A DNA stretch of 62,349 nucleotides from Frigoribacterium sp. PhB116 (GCF_004364285.1 NZ_SOBE01000007.1:1-62349); one strand, 5' to 3'. Counted from the stretch's first letter, positions 1 to 9,370 are shown. Translations and numbers: made by a program. The notes: generated by a model from the letters alone, not told the origin.

Positions 1-176
1 GGGAGCGACGCGACGGGCTCGGTCGACGCAGCCGACGACGAGGACGACGGGGCGGCGGACGACGACGAGCCGGAGCCGGCGTCGGTCGAGGAGCACGCGG
101 CGAGGCTGAAGATGAGGGCGCCGGAGGCGACGATGCCGAAGGCGGACTTGGTGATGGTCTTGCGTGAGATGTTCAT
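1..176 (-). CDS. Lipoprotein N-terminus, probably a sugar ABC substrate-binding protein (truncated by window edge)
   Basis: Only the first 58 codons lie in the window. They encode a lipoprotein signal peptide: basic start (NISRK), a hydrophobic stretch, and the lipobox LAAC with the lipidated Cys at residue 28. A Ser/Ala/Gly-rich linker typical of surface-tethered binding proteins follows. A clear AAGGAG ribosome site lies 6 nt before the ATG. It sits downstream of the oxidoreductase gene on the same strand, which fits a sugar-uptake operon, but the ligand-binding domain is outside the window. The substrate-binding assignment is therefore inference; the lipoprotein call is direct. Confidence 0.75.
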   Translation of the reverse strand, partial: MNISRKTITKSAFGIVASGALIFSLAACSSTDAGSGSSSSAAPSSSSSAASTEPVASL

Positions 177-291
177 AGGTTTCTCCTTGTCTGTGGTTCC
201 CGGTGGGGAGTTGACAAGGGTTCGCCACCCTCGCTGGATGGGATTGGTGCGTTACCTGACCGTGACCTCGAGCCGACCCGCCCCCAGCACG

Positions 292-336
292 GAGGAGGCG
301 GTGGGCAGGTCCCGAGGACCCGGCCACCGCCTCCTC
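292..336. terminator. Perfect 13-bp inverted repeat between two minus-strand genes
   Basis: Arms 292-304 and 324-336 are exact complements around a 19-nt loop, just past the stop of the oxidoreductase gene. There is no T-tract, so termination is inferred from position. Each arm contains GAGGAGGCG, a 9-mer that recurs throughout the window. Confidence 0.45.
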
Positions 337-350
337 GGCAATGCGCCCGG

Positions 351-2486
351 TCAGCGCAGGTCGAGCCAGGCGACCTGTTCGTCCGAGAGCGAGACGCTGA
401 GGCCGCGCATCGACGACCGCGCCTCCGAGATGGTGCGCGGCCCGAACAACGGGAACGTCGGGAACGGCTGGTGCAGCACGTAGGCCAGGGCGATCGCCGT
501 CGCGGCGACGCCGTGCTCGGCCCCGAGCTGTTCCGCACGGCGCAGGCGCTCGAAGTTGTCGGCGCTGTAGTAGCAGCGCACGAGCTCGGCGTCGGTGAGG
601 TCGTCGGGGCGGGCCCGGCCCGTGAAGAAGCCGCGCGCCTGCGACGACCAGGGCAGCAGCGGGATCTGGCGCTGCTCGAGCCACTTCTTCGACTCGGGGT
701 CGGTGACGTGCTCGCAGCCGGCCCACGGCACGTCGTAGGCCTCGGCGAGGCCGAAGTGGTTCGACAGCACCGAGAACTCGGCGCGGCCGTGGGCCCTGGC
801 GTACTCGTTCGCCTCGTCGACACGGGCCGGGGTCCAGTTCGAGCCGCCGTAGACGCGGATGCGCCCGGCCCGGCGGTGCTCGTCGAGCACGTCGACGAAC
901 TCGCCCACGGGGACGTCGGTGTTGTCCCTGTGCATCATGTAGATGTCCGCGTGGTCGGTGCCCTGGCGGTCGAGGCTCTCGAGCAGCTGGCGGGTCAGCG
1001 ACTCGGGGTCGCAGTGCGGGGTGTGCGCGCCCTTCGTGATGACGACGACGTCGTCTCGGATGCCGCGGTTCGCGATCCAGCGGCCCAGCCGCGCCTCCAT
1101 CTCGCCGTCGCCGTAGAGCCAGCCGGTGTCGAACGTGTTGCCGCCCTGGCTGACGAAGTGGTCGAAGATCGAGGAGGCGTGCGCCAGGTCCTGCTGGTTG
1201 TCCACTCCCATGACCAGCCGCGACACCTTCTTGCCGACCCCGGCGATCTCGCCGTAGACCATCGGGGCGTCGGGGGAGACGGCGAGCGGGCGGCCGGTGA
1301 CGGTGGGGATGTCGACGTCCTCGCGCTCGAACGGGTAGCGCAGGCCGATCGCGGCACGCCACTGGTCGAGCACGCGGGCGGTGCCGACGCTGTCGTCGAG
1401 GCTGATCTCGGCGGCCTCGCCGGTGCCGTCGCGCAGGGCGGCGATCGTCGCGGCGGCCTCGAGGCCGTAGGGCTGCGCCCCGGGGAACGACAGGGTCCGG
1501 GTCTCGCCGTCGACGGTGCGGACGGTCAGCTCCGCGTCGTCGCCGAACCACGGGTCGGTGAGCACGATGCTGCCGCGCGAGCCGGTGATCGTCGCGATGT
1601 TGGCGTCGTCGACACGGACGCCGCACCGCACGGCGGCGGTCACGCCGTCGCCGAAGTCGAGCTGGGCCAGGGTCCACTCGTCGACGCCGGTGGGGCCGAG
1701 CGTGCCCTTGGCGGTGACGGCGAGGGGCTCGGCGAACGCGCGGCCGCGAGCGGCCCCGACCACGGCGCGGGCCAACGAGACGGGGTAGCCGCCCACGTCG
1801 AGGATCCCGCCGCCGGCCGTGTCGACGTCGAACAGGCGGCCCTCGCGCTCGGAGGCGGCGAACGAGAACGCGGCGTCGACGTGCACGAGCTCGCCGATCG
1901 CCCCGTCGCGGACGAGCTCGAGCAGGGCCCGCGTCTGCGGGTGGAACCGGTACATGACCGCCTCGACCAGGGTCGCGCGGGCCTGGCGGGCCTCGTCGGC
2001 GACGGCCATCGTCGTGCCCGCGTTCGGCGTCAGCGGCTTCTCGCAGAGCACGGCCTTGCCGGTCGCGACCGCGTCGAGCACGAGGCGGGCGTGGGTGGTG
2101 TGCACGGTCGCCACGTAGACGGCGTCGATCGTCGGGTCGGCGAGGACCTCGGCGTACGTCCCGGTGCGGACGAGCTCGGTCGGCGCGCCCACGGTGCCGT
2201 CGGCACGGGGTTCCTCCCCGGCGGGCGCCGCGCCCTGTTCGACGGCGAACGCCGCGAGCTCGGCGGCGCGTCCCGCGTCGGTGCTGCCGACCGCGGCGAG
2301 CGCCCCGCCCGACGAGGGCAGCTGCGAGACGAACTTCCGGGCGATCGTGCCGGCGCCGAGCACGGCCCAGCGGGCGACGGCGCCCGGCTCGGCCAGACGG
2401 TCGGAGGTCGAGGAGGCAGCAGTCGAGGAGGCGGCAGGGGCCGAGGAGGGGACGGTCGCGTCGGCGGGAGTGGTCAGGGGAGACAT
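351..2486 (-). CDS. Bifunctional Gfo/Idh/MocA oxidoreductase - aldo/keto reductase fusion
   Basis: A 711-residue protein with two complete NAD(P)-dependent enzymes. Residues about 38-390 are a Gfo/Idh/MocA dehydrogenase: Rossmann motif GAGTIARKF, the family motif CEKPLTPN, then the C-terminal beta-sheet domain. Residues about 405-711 are an aldo/keto reductase with the tetrad visible: Asp in FDTGWLYG, the following Tyr, Lys in VITKGAH and His in MMHRD. Both families act on sugars and polyols, so a two-step sugar oxidation/reduction is plausible but the substrate is unknown. The first 35 residues are a Ser/Ala/Thr-rich tail with no signal-peptide features. The ATG is preceded by AAGGA. The gene is divergent from a LacI regulator with a palindromic operator between them and precedes a sugar-binding-type lipoprotein. 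Confidence 0.9.
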   Translation of the reverse strand: MSPLTTPADATVPSSAPAASSTAASSTSDRLAEPGAVARWAVLGAGTIARKFVSQLPSSGGALAAVGSTDAGRAAELAAFAVEQGAAPAGEEPRADGTVGAPTELVRTGTYAEVLADPTIDAVYVATVHTTHARLVLDAVATGKAVLCEKPLTPNAGTTMAVADEARQARATLVEAVMYRFHPQTRALLELVRDGAIGELVHVDAAFSFAASEREGRLFDVDTAGGGILDVGGYPVSLARAVVGAARGRAFAEPLAVTAKGTLGPTGVDEWTLAQLDFGDGVTAAVRCGVRVDDANIATITGSRGSIVLTDPWFGDDAELTVRTVDGETRTLSFPGAQPYGLEAAATIAALRDGTGEAAEISLDDSVGTARVLDQWRAAIGLRYPFEREDVDIPTVTGRPLAVSPDAPMVYGEIAGVGKKVSRLVMGVDNQQDLAHASSIFDHFVSQGGNTFDTGWLYGDGEMEARLGRWIANRGIRDDVVVITKGAHTPHCDPESLTRQLLESLDRQGTDHADIYMMHRDNTDVPVGEFVDVLDEHRRAGRIRVYGGSNWTPARVDEANEYARAHGRAEFSVLSNHFGLAEAYDVPWAGCEHVTDPESKKWLEQRQIPLLPWSSQARGFFTGRARPDDLTDAELVRCYYSADNFERLRRAEQLGAEHGVAATAIALAYVLHQPFPTFPLFGPRTISEARSSMRGLSVSLSDEQVAWLDLR

Positions 2487-2561
2487 CGGTGTCCTTCACT
2501 GGGTCGGCAGGCACCCGGCGAGCGGGTGGGCGGTCGCGGGGCCGTGCAGTCGAGCGAGCGA

Positions 2562-2577
2562 CCGTGAACGTTCACGG
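2562..2577. promoter_or_regulatory. LacI-type operator, CCGTGAACGTTCACGG
   Basis: Perfect 16-bp palindrome with the central CG of LacI-family operators, between the divergent oxidoreductase and LacI genes. Its core CGTGAACGTTCACG recurs at 9490-9503 in front of the GH3 gene. It probably binds the adjacent regulator (2609-3598). Confidence 0.75.
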
Positions 2578-2608
2578 CCACAGACGACGCTACCAGTAAC
2601 CTCAGGGG

Positions 2609-3598
2609 GTGACGACTGCCGACCCCCGCCTCCCTCGTCCTGCCACGATCCTCGACGTGGCCCGGGTCGCCGGTGTCTCGCGCCAGACCGTGACCCGTTC
2701 GCTCAACGGCCTGCCCGACGTCAGCGCGGCGACGCGCGAGCGCGTGGTGCAGGCGGCCCGCGACCTGAACTACCGGCCGAACCGTGCGGCCCAGGGCCTG
2801 GTCAAGGGCCGACAGGTGACGGTCGGGCTCGTGCTCGACGACCTCCGCAACCCCTACTACCCGGAGGTCGCGTCGGAGTTCAGCCGGGCGGCGACCGCAC
2901 GCGGCTGGGGCGTGCTGCTGTGCGACCTCGGGCACGACGCCTCCGTGGCTCGGGAGAGCCTCGCGTCCCTGGTGCCGCGCGTCGACGTGCTCGTCTCGCT
3001 GATGCCGCTCGGCGACCTGCGCGAGCAGGTCGCGGGCGTCCCGACGGTCGAGGTCGACACCGACCCCGACGGAGGCGCCCAGGGCGTCATCGAGATCGAG
3101 ACCCGGACGGCCGTGCGCAGCGCCCTCGACCACCTCAGGGCGGCGGGCCGCAGCCGGGTCGCGATGATCGACTCCGGCGTGGAGGGCTCCGGGCGGGCCC
3201 TGGCCTACCGCGACTACCTGGCCGAGCACGGCCTGGCGTGGAGCCCCGCCTCCGAGGTGCGGGTCGAGCAGACCCACGCCGACGGGGTGCGGGCGGTCGC
3301 GGAGCTGCTCCGGGCGTACCCGGACGCCGACGCCCTGCTCGCCTTCAACGACGTGCTCGCGATCGGGGCGCTCAAGGGCCTCGCGCGGCTCGGCGTCGTC
3401 GTGCCGGACGACGTCGCCGTCGTCGGCATGGACGGGCTCGACCTCGGCTCGCTCGTCACCCCGGAGCTGACCACGCTCTCGATCGACAAGGCCGAGCTGG
3501 CGCGCGTCGCCGTCGAGGTCGTGGCCGACATGCTCGCCGGCGCGGAGCCGCCGCGGCGCCGCGTCGCGCGCACGCTGCTGCTGCGCGAGTCCGCGTAG
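2609..3598 (+). CDS. LacI-family transcriptional regulator
   Basis: A 329-residue regulator. The N-terminal LacI helix-turn-helix (ILDVARVAGVSRQTVTRSL) is followed by the hinge helix region and a periplasmic-binding-like sensor domain (about residues 70-325). The GTG start has no spaced Shine-Dalgarno. TAACCT at 2597-2602 matches the TANNNT -10 box close to the start, so the mRNA may be leaderless. The palindrome at 2562-2577 would overlap the -35 region, suggesting autorepression plus control of the divergent oxidoreductase operon. Because the same palindrome core lies upstream of GH3, this regulator may also touch the glycan locus. The effector sugar is not predictable. Confidence 0.9.
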   Translation: MTTADPRLPRPATILDVARVAGVSRQTVTRSLNGLPDVSAATRERVVQAARDLNYRPNRAAQGLVKGRQVTVGLVLDDLRNPYYPEVASEFSRAATARGWGVLLCDLGHDASVARESLASLVPRVDVLVSLMPLGDLREQVAGVPTVEVDTDPDGGAQGVIEIETRTAVRSALDHLRAAGRSRVAMIDSGVEGSGRALAYRDYLAEHGLAWSPASEVRVEQTHADGVRAVAELLRAYPDADALLAFNDVLAIGALKGLARLGVVVPDDVAVVGMDGLDLGSLVTPELTTLSIDKAELARVAVEVVADMLAGAEPPRRRVARTLLLRESA

Positions 3599-3606
3599 CG
3601 CGCCGC

Positions 3607-3657
3607 GCCCCGCGCCCGGCTGCGCCGCCCCGCGCCCGGCGCCGCCCCGCGCCCGGC
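3607..3657. repeat. Three copies of GCCCCGCGCCCGGC just after the LacI gene
   Basis: The 14-bp unit starts at 3607, 3627 and 3644. It lies in non-coding sequence immediately downstream of the LacI stop and upstream of a strong hairpin. Probably a simple-sequence expansion; no function is visible. Confidence 0.5.
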
Positions 3658-3674
3658 TGCGCCGCCCGGAGGCC

Positions 3675-3740
3675 GGAACACCCCGGAGTGGACGAAGCAC
3701 CCCGTCGTTTCGGGGTGTTCCGTCCACTCCGCGGTGTTCC
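3675..3740. terminator. Long bipartite hairpin, probable terminator of the LacI gene
   Basis: Arms 3675-3693 and 3722-3740 (19 nt) pair except for one C:C mismatch at the ninth position. The loop holds a second hairpin (CACCCCG with CGGGGTG). No T-tract. Lies in the convergent gap between LacI and GH3. Confidence 0.6.
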
Positions 3741-3846
3741 AGGCGGGCGACGGGCGGCTCCGCGCAGCCCGCCCTGCCGCTCGGATCCCGCGCCCGCACC
3801 CCCCGCGCCCCTCGCGCCCCTCGCGCCCCCTCATCGTCCCGTGGGC

Positions 3847-3909
3847 GATGAACCGCGAACCGAACCATGAACCGCGAAAGAACGCGGTTCATGGTTCGGA
3901 ACGCGGTTC
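3847..3909. repeat. Twin hairpin copy A, at the 3' end of the GH3 gene
   Basis: A 63-nt element with 27-nt arms (3849-3876 region and 3883-3909) that pair except for a 2-nt internal mismatch, around a 6-nt loop. A copy identical at 61 of 63 positions is found at 9371-9433; the two differences are in the loop. The two copies bracket the GH3 gene. It may act as a terminator here, but the second copy lies in a promoter region. Confidence 0.85.
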
Positions 3910-3956
3910 GAGGAGACGCAGCGGGCCGAGCAGCCGCCGCCGCCGCCGGAGGCTGG

Positions 3957-6900
3957 CTACTCGTCGCCGAGGGCGCCGAGGCGGCGGCGGCGCAGCGTCA
4001 GCCACGCCCCGACCGTGATCAGCAGGAGCGCCGTGCCGGCGATGCCGACCCAGGCGTCCGAGCCGGTGAACGCGAGGCCGTCGCGGCCGGCGACGGCCAC
4101 CGCGCCGCCCGACCCGCCGCCCACGCCTGCGCCTGCGCCCGGCGTGCCTGAGCCCGGAGTGCCGCCCGGCGTGCCCGCACCTGGCGTGCCGTCACCCGGC
4201 GTGCCCGCACCCGGCGTGCCGCCGCCCGGCGTGCCCGGGTCACCGGGGTCGCCCGGCCCCGCGGCGGCGAGCACCGTCAGCGTCGCCCGCGCGAGCTGCC
4301 CCGCGCCCTCGAGCTCGACGACGTGCGCCCCCGGCTCGAGGTCGGCCGGCACGACGAACCGCAGCACGCCCACCCCGGCGACGGTCGCGGTCGTGTCGCC
4401 GATCGACTGCGGCTCGGAGAAGACCGTCCCGGCGAGCTCCTCGCCCGCGACGAACCCGGTCGCGGTGATCGACACCGTGTCGCCCGGACGTGCCGTGGCC
4501 GGCGAGAGCGTGCCCGGCACGACCGTCTTGGCCGGCTCGACGACGCCGAGGTCGATGCCCAGCACGGTCGCGAGACGGGCGAGCGCCACGTCGGGCAGCC
4601 CGCGCTGCAGCGCGTTCTCCGCGTCGGCGGTCAGCGCCGCCGCGCCGACACCAGCCGGCCCGGCGGCGGCCGTCCCGTCGACCATCGCGGCCTGCGCGAG
4701 GTCGCGGGCGACCGACACGAGGTCGTCGGCCGCGCCCATCGCGTCGAGATCGGTCCCCGAGAACGGGCCGACCGCCTCGAGCAGCGAGCGGAGGAGGCGC
4801 GCGACGGCGTCGGCGTCCCCGACCGCCACCGTCCCGTCCGCTGCCCAGACGTCGCCGTCGAGCACGTCCTGCACGCCGTCGCGGGCCTCGCCTGCGGGCA
4901 GCGACGCGACGAGCGCCTCCAGCCGCTCGCGCGCGCCGTCGGTGCGCAGGCCCCAGCCGTACGGGTACAGCGGCGAGTAGTCGGCGTCGCCCACGTTGAT
5001 CGGCACCTGGTCGGCGCTCGCGGCCCAGGTCACCGGCAGGCGCCCGGCGAAGGGCAGGCGGCCGAAGAGCACGTCAGCCACGCCCGCGCCCTCGGAGCCC
5101 GGCAGCGACGAGGCGACCACCGCGTCGGCGAGCCCGACGACGTCGCCGAGCAGCTGCGGGCGGCCCGACACGACGAGCACGACGCACGACGAGGTCGCGG
5201 CGCAGACCTTCTCGACGACGGCCTGGTCGGCGGGCGTGAGCGACAGGCTCGAGCCGTTGTTGCCGACGTCGCCCTGCCCCTCCGCGTAGGGCCGTTCGCC
5301 GACGACGACGACGCCGGTCTGGTCGGCGCGGATCGGCTCGGCGGCGCCGGGGCTCACCGTGACGGCCGCGCCGGGAGCGACCTCGCGGATGCCCTCGGCG
5401 ATGCTCGTGCCGGTCGTCGTGTCGCCCGACCCGCCCTGCCAGCTGATCGTCCAGCCGCCCATCTGGCGACCGAGGTCGTCGGCGCTGGAGCCGGCCACGT
5501 AGAGGTCGGCGTCCGCAGCCAGCGGCAGCGCGCCTCCTGCGTTCTTCAGCAGCACCTGCGACTCGGCCGCGGCCTGGCGGGCCACCGCGCGGTTCGCGGC
5601 GCTGCCGACGCCGTCGACGTTGGTGCGGTCGGCGAAGGGCTGCTCGAACAGGTTCAGGTCGAACTTCTGCGTGAGGATGCGCCGCACGGCGTCGTCCACC
5701 CGCGACTGCGACACGGCGCCCGAGCCGACGGCCGCGACGATGCTGTCGATGAACGCGCCGTAGTTGTAGGGCGCCATCGCCATGTCGAGCCCGGCGTTCA
5801 CCGAGCGGACGGCCTTGTCGGCATAGCTGCCGCCCGGCAGCTTGTCGATGCCCTCCCAGTCGCTGATGAGGAACCCCTGGAACCCCAGGTCGCCCTTGAG
5901 CAGGTCGTTGTTGAGCGCGGCGTTCTCGTGCATCCGCACGGGCCCGTCGCCGAGGTCGACCGCCGAGTACGACGGCATGATCGTGCCGACGCCGGCCTCG
6001 AGGGCAGGCAGGTAGGGGTCGACGTGCAGCCGGGTGAAGTCCTCGAGCGACTCGGCCTCGGTCACGCCCTGGTCGATCGGGTACGCGCCGGTGCCGACGA
6101 CGGACTCGTCGTACGTGGTGCCTCCGTCGCCGGCCCAGTGCTTGGCGGTGGCCAGCACCTCGTCGGCGCCGCCGATGTCGGTCGGGTCGTCGCCCTGCAG
6201 GCCGATCACCGAGGGGGCGGCGAAGGTGCGGACCAGGTCGGGGTCCTCGCCGAACGACTCGTAGCTGCGGCCCCAGCGCTCGTCGCGCGAGACGCAGAGG
6301 CAGGGGGCGAAGGTCCACGGCACGCCGGTCGCGCGCACCTCCTGCGCCGTGACGCGGGCGATCTGCTCGACGAGCGCCGGGTCGCGGGTCGCGCCGAGGC
6401 CGGTGTTGTGCGGGAAGATCGTCGCCCCGACCACGTTGCTGTGGCCGTGCACGGCGTCGACGCCGTAGATCATCGGGATCTGCAGGCGGGTCGAGAGCGC
6501 CTCACGCTGGTAGCCGTCGACCATGTCGGCCCAGGCCACGGCGGTGTTGCCCTGCGGCACCGATCCTCCGCCGCTGAGCAGCGAGCCGAGGGCGCGTCCG
6601 CTGATGTCGCTCGGCGACGACAGCCCGAGGCGCTCGGCCTGCGCCATCTGGCCGACCTTCTCCTCGAGCGTCATCCGCCCGAGCAGGTCGGCGACGCGCT
6701 CGGCGGTCGGCAGCGACGCGTCGAGGTAGGGCAGGTCGTGCGCGCCGATCACGATGCGCGGGCCCTCGCCGACCTTGGCCGTGGTCGACGCGAGCGTCAG
6801 CTGCAGCTCCTTCGACTCGGCCGGCCCCGAGGAGGCGCGGGTCGTCACGCTGATCGTCTGCACGGTCCCCGAGGGCGAGCCGGCCGGGAACGTCGCCGTG

Positions 6901-9182
6901 CCCGAGGCCGCGTCGTAGTCGACGCCCTCGACGGCGGTGCCGTCGGCGGTCGCCCAGTCGACGACGACGTCGGAGGCGAGGGGCTCGTCGCCCGCCGTCG
7001 AGAGGGTGAGCGGCACCTCCGCGGTGTCGCCCGCGTCGACGAGCCAGACGTCCTGCGTCGAGTCGACGGTCACGGAGGCGGCGGTCGCGGGCGTCCCGTA
7101 GACCTGCGTGTCGTCGATCGCCCAGCCGACCGGCGCCGGAGTGCCGGGGGCGAAGGTGATCGAGTAGCCGAAGGCGCTCGTCAGGTCGAGGGTGCCGTTC
7201 TTCGTCGCGTCGTCGCCCGGCTGGTAGCCCGATGGCGTGAACGACGAGAAGGGCAGCTCCACGAGCTTCCAGCGGCTGGTGCTGCTGCCCCAGTTGTCCT
7301 TGAAGGTGGCGGCCCAGAGCTCGCTGGTCTCGGCGGTGTCGCCGCCGCCCGCGGGGTCGCCGTCCTTGATCTCGACCTTGAGGTCGGCGCCGGCGGTGGG
7401 CGAGGCGGGGTTGTTCGCCTGGGAGGCGTACCACCAGAACCGCAGGCCCTGGTAGCTCGACCAGTCCTGCGCGTCGGCCAGGTCGTGGCTGAGCCCGCCG
7501 TAGCCGCCCTCGGGGATCGAGTACGTGCCGCTCAGCACGCGGTTGTCCGCGACCCCGGCGCGCTCCTGGGTCGTCACCTCGCGGCTGATGGTCGGCTCGA
7601 GCGGCGCGGGGGAGCCCCACGTGAAGAAGCCGACGGGGTCGGCCCCGGTGGTGAGGTCCACGTCGCCCTCGAAGTCCTCGATCATCGTCGCGCGGTCGTA
7701 CACGGCGACGTCGTCGAACAGCCAGGTGCCGGCGCCGAGGGCCGTGAGCGTCACGGCGAAGCCGGTCGAGGCGGAGGGGTCGAAGCGCGCGTCGCTGGTC
7801 GGGGCCGTCTTCGAGCGGAGGTCGGCGAACAGCACGCTGACCTGCTTCCAGTCCGTGCTGTCGTCGACGACGGTCTGCTCGAAGAGGGCGTCGTTGCCGT
7901 TCTTCAGCTCGTACCGCAGCGGCAGGCCGGTGGCGTTCCCCTTGAACCAGAACGAGAAGCCGTCGTGGTCGCTCCAGTCGGTGGCCGCGGTGTCGTGCGC
8001 GAAGCCGAACCAGTCCGCCTGCGTGGTGGGCCCCGCGACGGCCGCGCTGAGGACCTTCGCGCCTGCGCCCGACGATCCCGCACGATCGGCCGCGACGGTG
8101 CTGAGCGTCGGCGTCACCGGTGCGTTCGCGCCCCACGGGAAGTACCCGGCGGGCACGTCGCCCTCGAAGTCGTCGATCACGGTCGTGGCGCCGACGTTCG
8201 GCAGCGCGCCGGTCGGCGTCACGGTGACGGCCAACGTCGACCGCGCCCCGAGGGTCACGGGGTCGCTCGGCTCGGACAGCGTCAGCGTGAAGGCGCGACG
8301 CGGGCTGAGGCCGCCCGTCGACAGGGTCGTGACCACGACGGAGGCGGTGGTCTCGCCGGGTGCGAAGGTCACCTCCTGGTCGACAGCCTCGAAGTCCGTG
8401 CCGGCGACGGCGGTGCCGTCGGTCGACCGGACGCGCGCGGTGACCGGCTCGGTGCTCGCGCCCGTCAGGCTGAGCCCCACGGCGAGCGGCTGCCCGGCGG
8501 CGACCGTCGCGGTCGACCGGTCGAGCGTGACCGCGCGGGTCTGCGACTCCCCGAAGACCTGCAGGCCGAAGGCCGAGTAGCCGTACCAGTGCTGGCGCGG
8601 CAGGTCCCAGGTGGCGGATGCGCGCTGCAGCATGCTGAGCCGCACGTAGCGGGCCTCGACGGGCGCGTCGGGCGTGCCGACCGCCTCCTCGTCCCGGCCG
8701 CCGTCGCTCGTGACCGTCTTCGCGACCGTCCAGCTCGCCTCGAGGGCCGGGTCGCCCTGCGTGGTCTCGATCCGGTAGCTCGACGCGTACGAGTCCTCCC
8801 AGTCGATGCCGATCGAGTCGACGCGGGAGACGCCGCCGAGGTCGACCGTGACGGAGGCGGTGAACGGGACGTCCTCGTCGGGTCCGTTGCCGCTCGCCCA
8901 GCGCGTGGTCGAGTCGCCGTCGATCAGGGCGTCGGCCGGGAACGTGCCGTCCTTGTCCGACTGCGTCGCCGAGGCGACGACCGTGCCGTACCGCGCCAGG
9001 TCGACCGGCGCGGCCGAGGCGGCGACCGCCGGCAGGCCGCTCAGCAGCAGGGCCGAGACAGCGGTCAGCGCGGCGGCGCCGAGCAGGCCACGGCCACGGG
9101 CGCGGTGCCGGGAGCCGGGCGCGCGTCGCGAGGACGAGCTGGCGGTGCGAGGTGAACGAGTGCGGACAGGACCGACGGCCAC
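3957..9182 (-). CDS. Secreted, wall-anchored multidomain glycoside hydrolase family 3 (exo-beta-glucosidase type)
   Basis: A 1741-residue enzyme; the GTG at 9182 is chosen because AAGGGAG lies just 5 nt before it, whereas an in-frame GTG at 9224 has no such site. Approximate domain order: signal peptide (30-55), discoidin/F5-8C carbohydrate-binding domain (60-195), Calx-beta (200-315), two CBM11-like domains (320-480, 485-665), second Calx-beta (670-775), GH3 catalytic two-domain core (785-1455), a helical segment, an Ig/IPT-like domain, a Gly/Pro/Thr linker, then LAFTG at about 1703 with a membrane helix and RRRR tail. The nucleophile is the Asp of LISDWEG (about residue 1108). Sequence and CBM11 companions resemble exo-1,3/1,4-beta-glucan glucohydrolases. 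It should act outside the cell, tethered by a class E-like sortase, releasing glucose from beta-glucans or xyloglucan backbones. Bracketed by twin hairpins; operators for two LacI types lie upstream (9183-9591). Confidence 0.9.
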   Translation of the reverse strand: MAVGPVRTRSPRTASSSSRRAPGSRHRARGRGLLGAAALTAVSALLLSGLPAVAASAAPVDLARYGTVVASATQSDKDGTFPADALIDGDSTTRWASGNGPDEDVPFTASVTVDLGGVSRVDSIGIDWEDSYASSYRIETTQGDPALEASWTVAKTVTSDGGRDEEAVGTPDAPVEARYVRLSMLQRASATWDLPRQHWYGYSAFGLQVFGESQTRAVTLDRSTATVAAGQPLAVGLSLTGASTEPVTARVRSTDGTAVAGTDFEAVDQEVTFAPGETTASVVVTTLSTGGLSPRRAFTLTLSEPSDPVTLGARSTLAVTVTPTGALPNVGATTVIDDFEGDVPAGYFPWGANAPVTPTLSTVAADRAGSSGAGAKVLSAAVAGPTTQADWFGFAHDTAATDWSDHDGFSFWFKGNATGLPLRYELKNGNDALFEQTVVDDSTDWKQVSVLFADLRSKTAPTSDARFDPSASTGFAVTLTALGAGTWLFDDVAVYDRATMIEDFEGDVDLTTGADPVGFFTWGSPAPLEPTISREVTTQERAGVADNRVLSGTYSIPEGGYGGLSHDLADAQDWSSYQGLRFWWYASQANNPASPTAGADLKVEIKDGDPAGGGDTAETSELWAATFKDNWGSSTSRWKLVELPFSSFTPSGYQPGDDATKNGTLDLTSAFGYSITFAPGTPAPVGWAIDDTQVYGTPATAASVTVDSTQDVWLVDAGDTAEVPLTLSTAGDEPLASDVVVDWATADGTAVEGVDYDAASGTATFPAGSPSGTVQTISVTTRASSGPAESKELQLTLASTTAKVGEGPRIVIGAHDLPYLDASLPTAERVADLLGRMTLEEKVGQMAQAERLGLSSPSDISGRALGSLLSGGGSVPQGNTAVAWADMVDGYQREALSTRLQIPMIYGVDAVHGHSNVVGATIFPHNTGLGATRDPALVEQIARVTAQEVRATGVPWTFAPCLCVSRDERWGRSYESFGEDPDLVRTFAAPSVIGLQGDDPTDIGGADEVLATAKHWAGDGGTTYDESVVGTGAYPIDQGVTEAESLEDFTRLHVDPYLPALEAGVGTIMPSYSAVDLGDGPVRMHENAALNNDLLKGDLGFQGFLISDWEGIDKLPGGSYADKAVRSVNAGLDMAMAPYNYGAFIDSIVAAVGSGAVSQSRVDDAVRRILTQKFDLNLFEQPFADRTNVDGVGSAANRAVARQAAAESQVLLKNAGGALPLAADADLYVAGSSADDLGRQMGGWTISWQGGSGDTTTGTSIAEGIREVAPGAAVTVSPGAAEPIRADQTGVVVVGERPYAEGQGDVGNNGSSLSLTPADQAVVEKVCAATSSCVVLVVSGRPQLLGDVVGLADAVVASSLPGSEGAGVADVLFGRLPFAGRLPVTWAASADQVPINVGDADYSPLYPYGWGLRTDGARERLEALVASLPAGEARDGVQDVLDGDVWAADGTVAVGDADAVARLLRSLLEAVGPFSGTDLDAMGAADDLVSVARDLAQAAMVDGTAAAGPAGVGAAALTADAENALQRGLPDVALARLATVLGIDLGVVEPAKTVVPGTLSPATARPGDTVSITATGFVAGEELAGTVFSEPQSIGDTTATVAGVGVLRFVVPADLEPGAHVVELEGAGQLARATLTVLAAAGPGDPGDPGTPGGGTPGAGTPGDGTPGAGTPGGTPGSGTPGAGAGVGGGSGGAVAVAGRDGLAFTGSDAWVGIAGTALLLITVGAWLTLRRRRLGALGDE

Positions 9183-9370
9183 GATTACTCCCTTGTAATC
9201 ACGAACTGACGCGGGACAGTCCACGCCGCCACGTCGTCGTGGCCGCGTGCTGTCTCGAGGCAGGACCGCCCTCGCCGACCCCGCGAACGGGGCCAGGGGC
9301 GGATCGGCTCATCGTATTCACACAGGCGGCGCAGAGGCAAGGGCCCCTGCCCCCTCTGTCAGCCTCGCAT

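Noticed and set aside
471-2567. Long plus-strand open frame opposite the oxidoreductase
   Set aside because: Arg/Gly/Val-rich shadow of a high-GC gene; no start signal or domain, and the minus-strand frame has clear catalytic motifs.
3607-3657. CRISPR-like array from the GCCCCGCGCCCGGC copies
   Set aside because: Copies are almost adjacent with no spacers and no Cas genes.
4323-9155. 1610-codon plus-strand frame opposite GH3
   Set aside because: Antisense shadow with monotonous composition; the minus strand encodes the complete enzyme.
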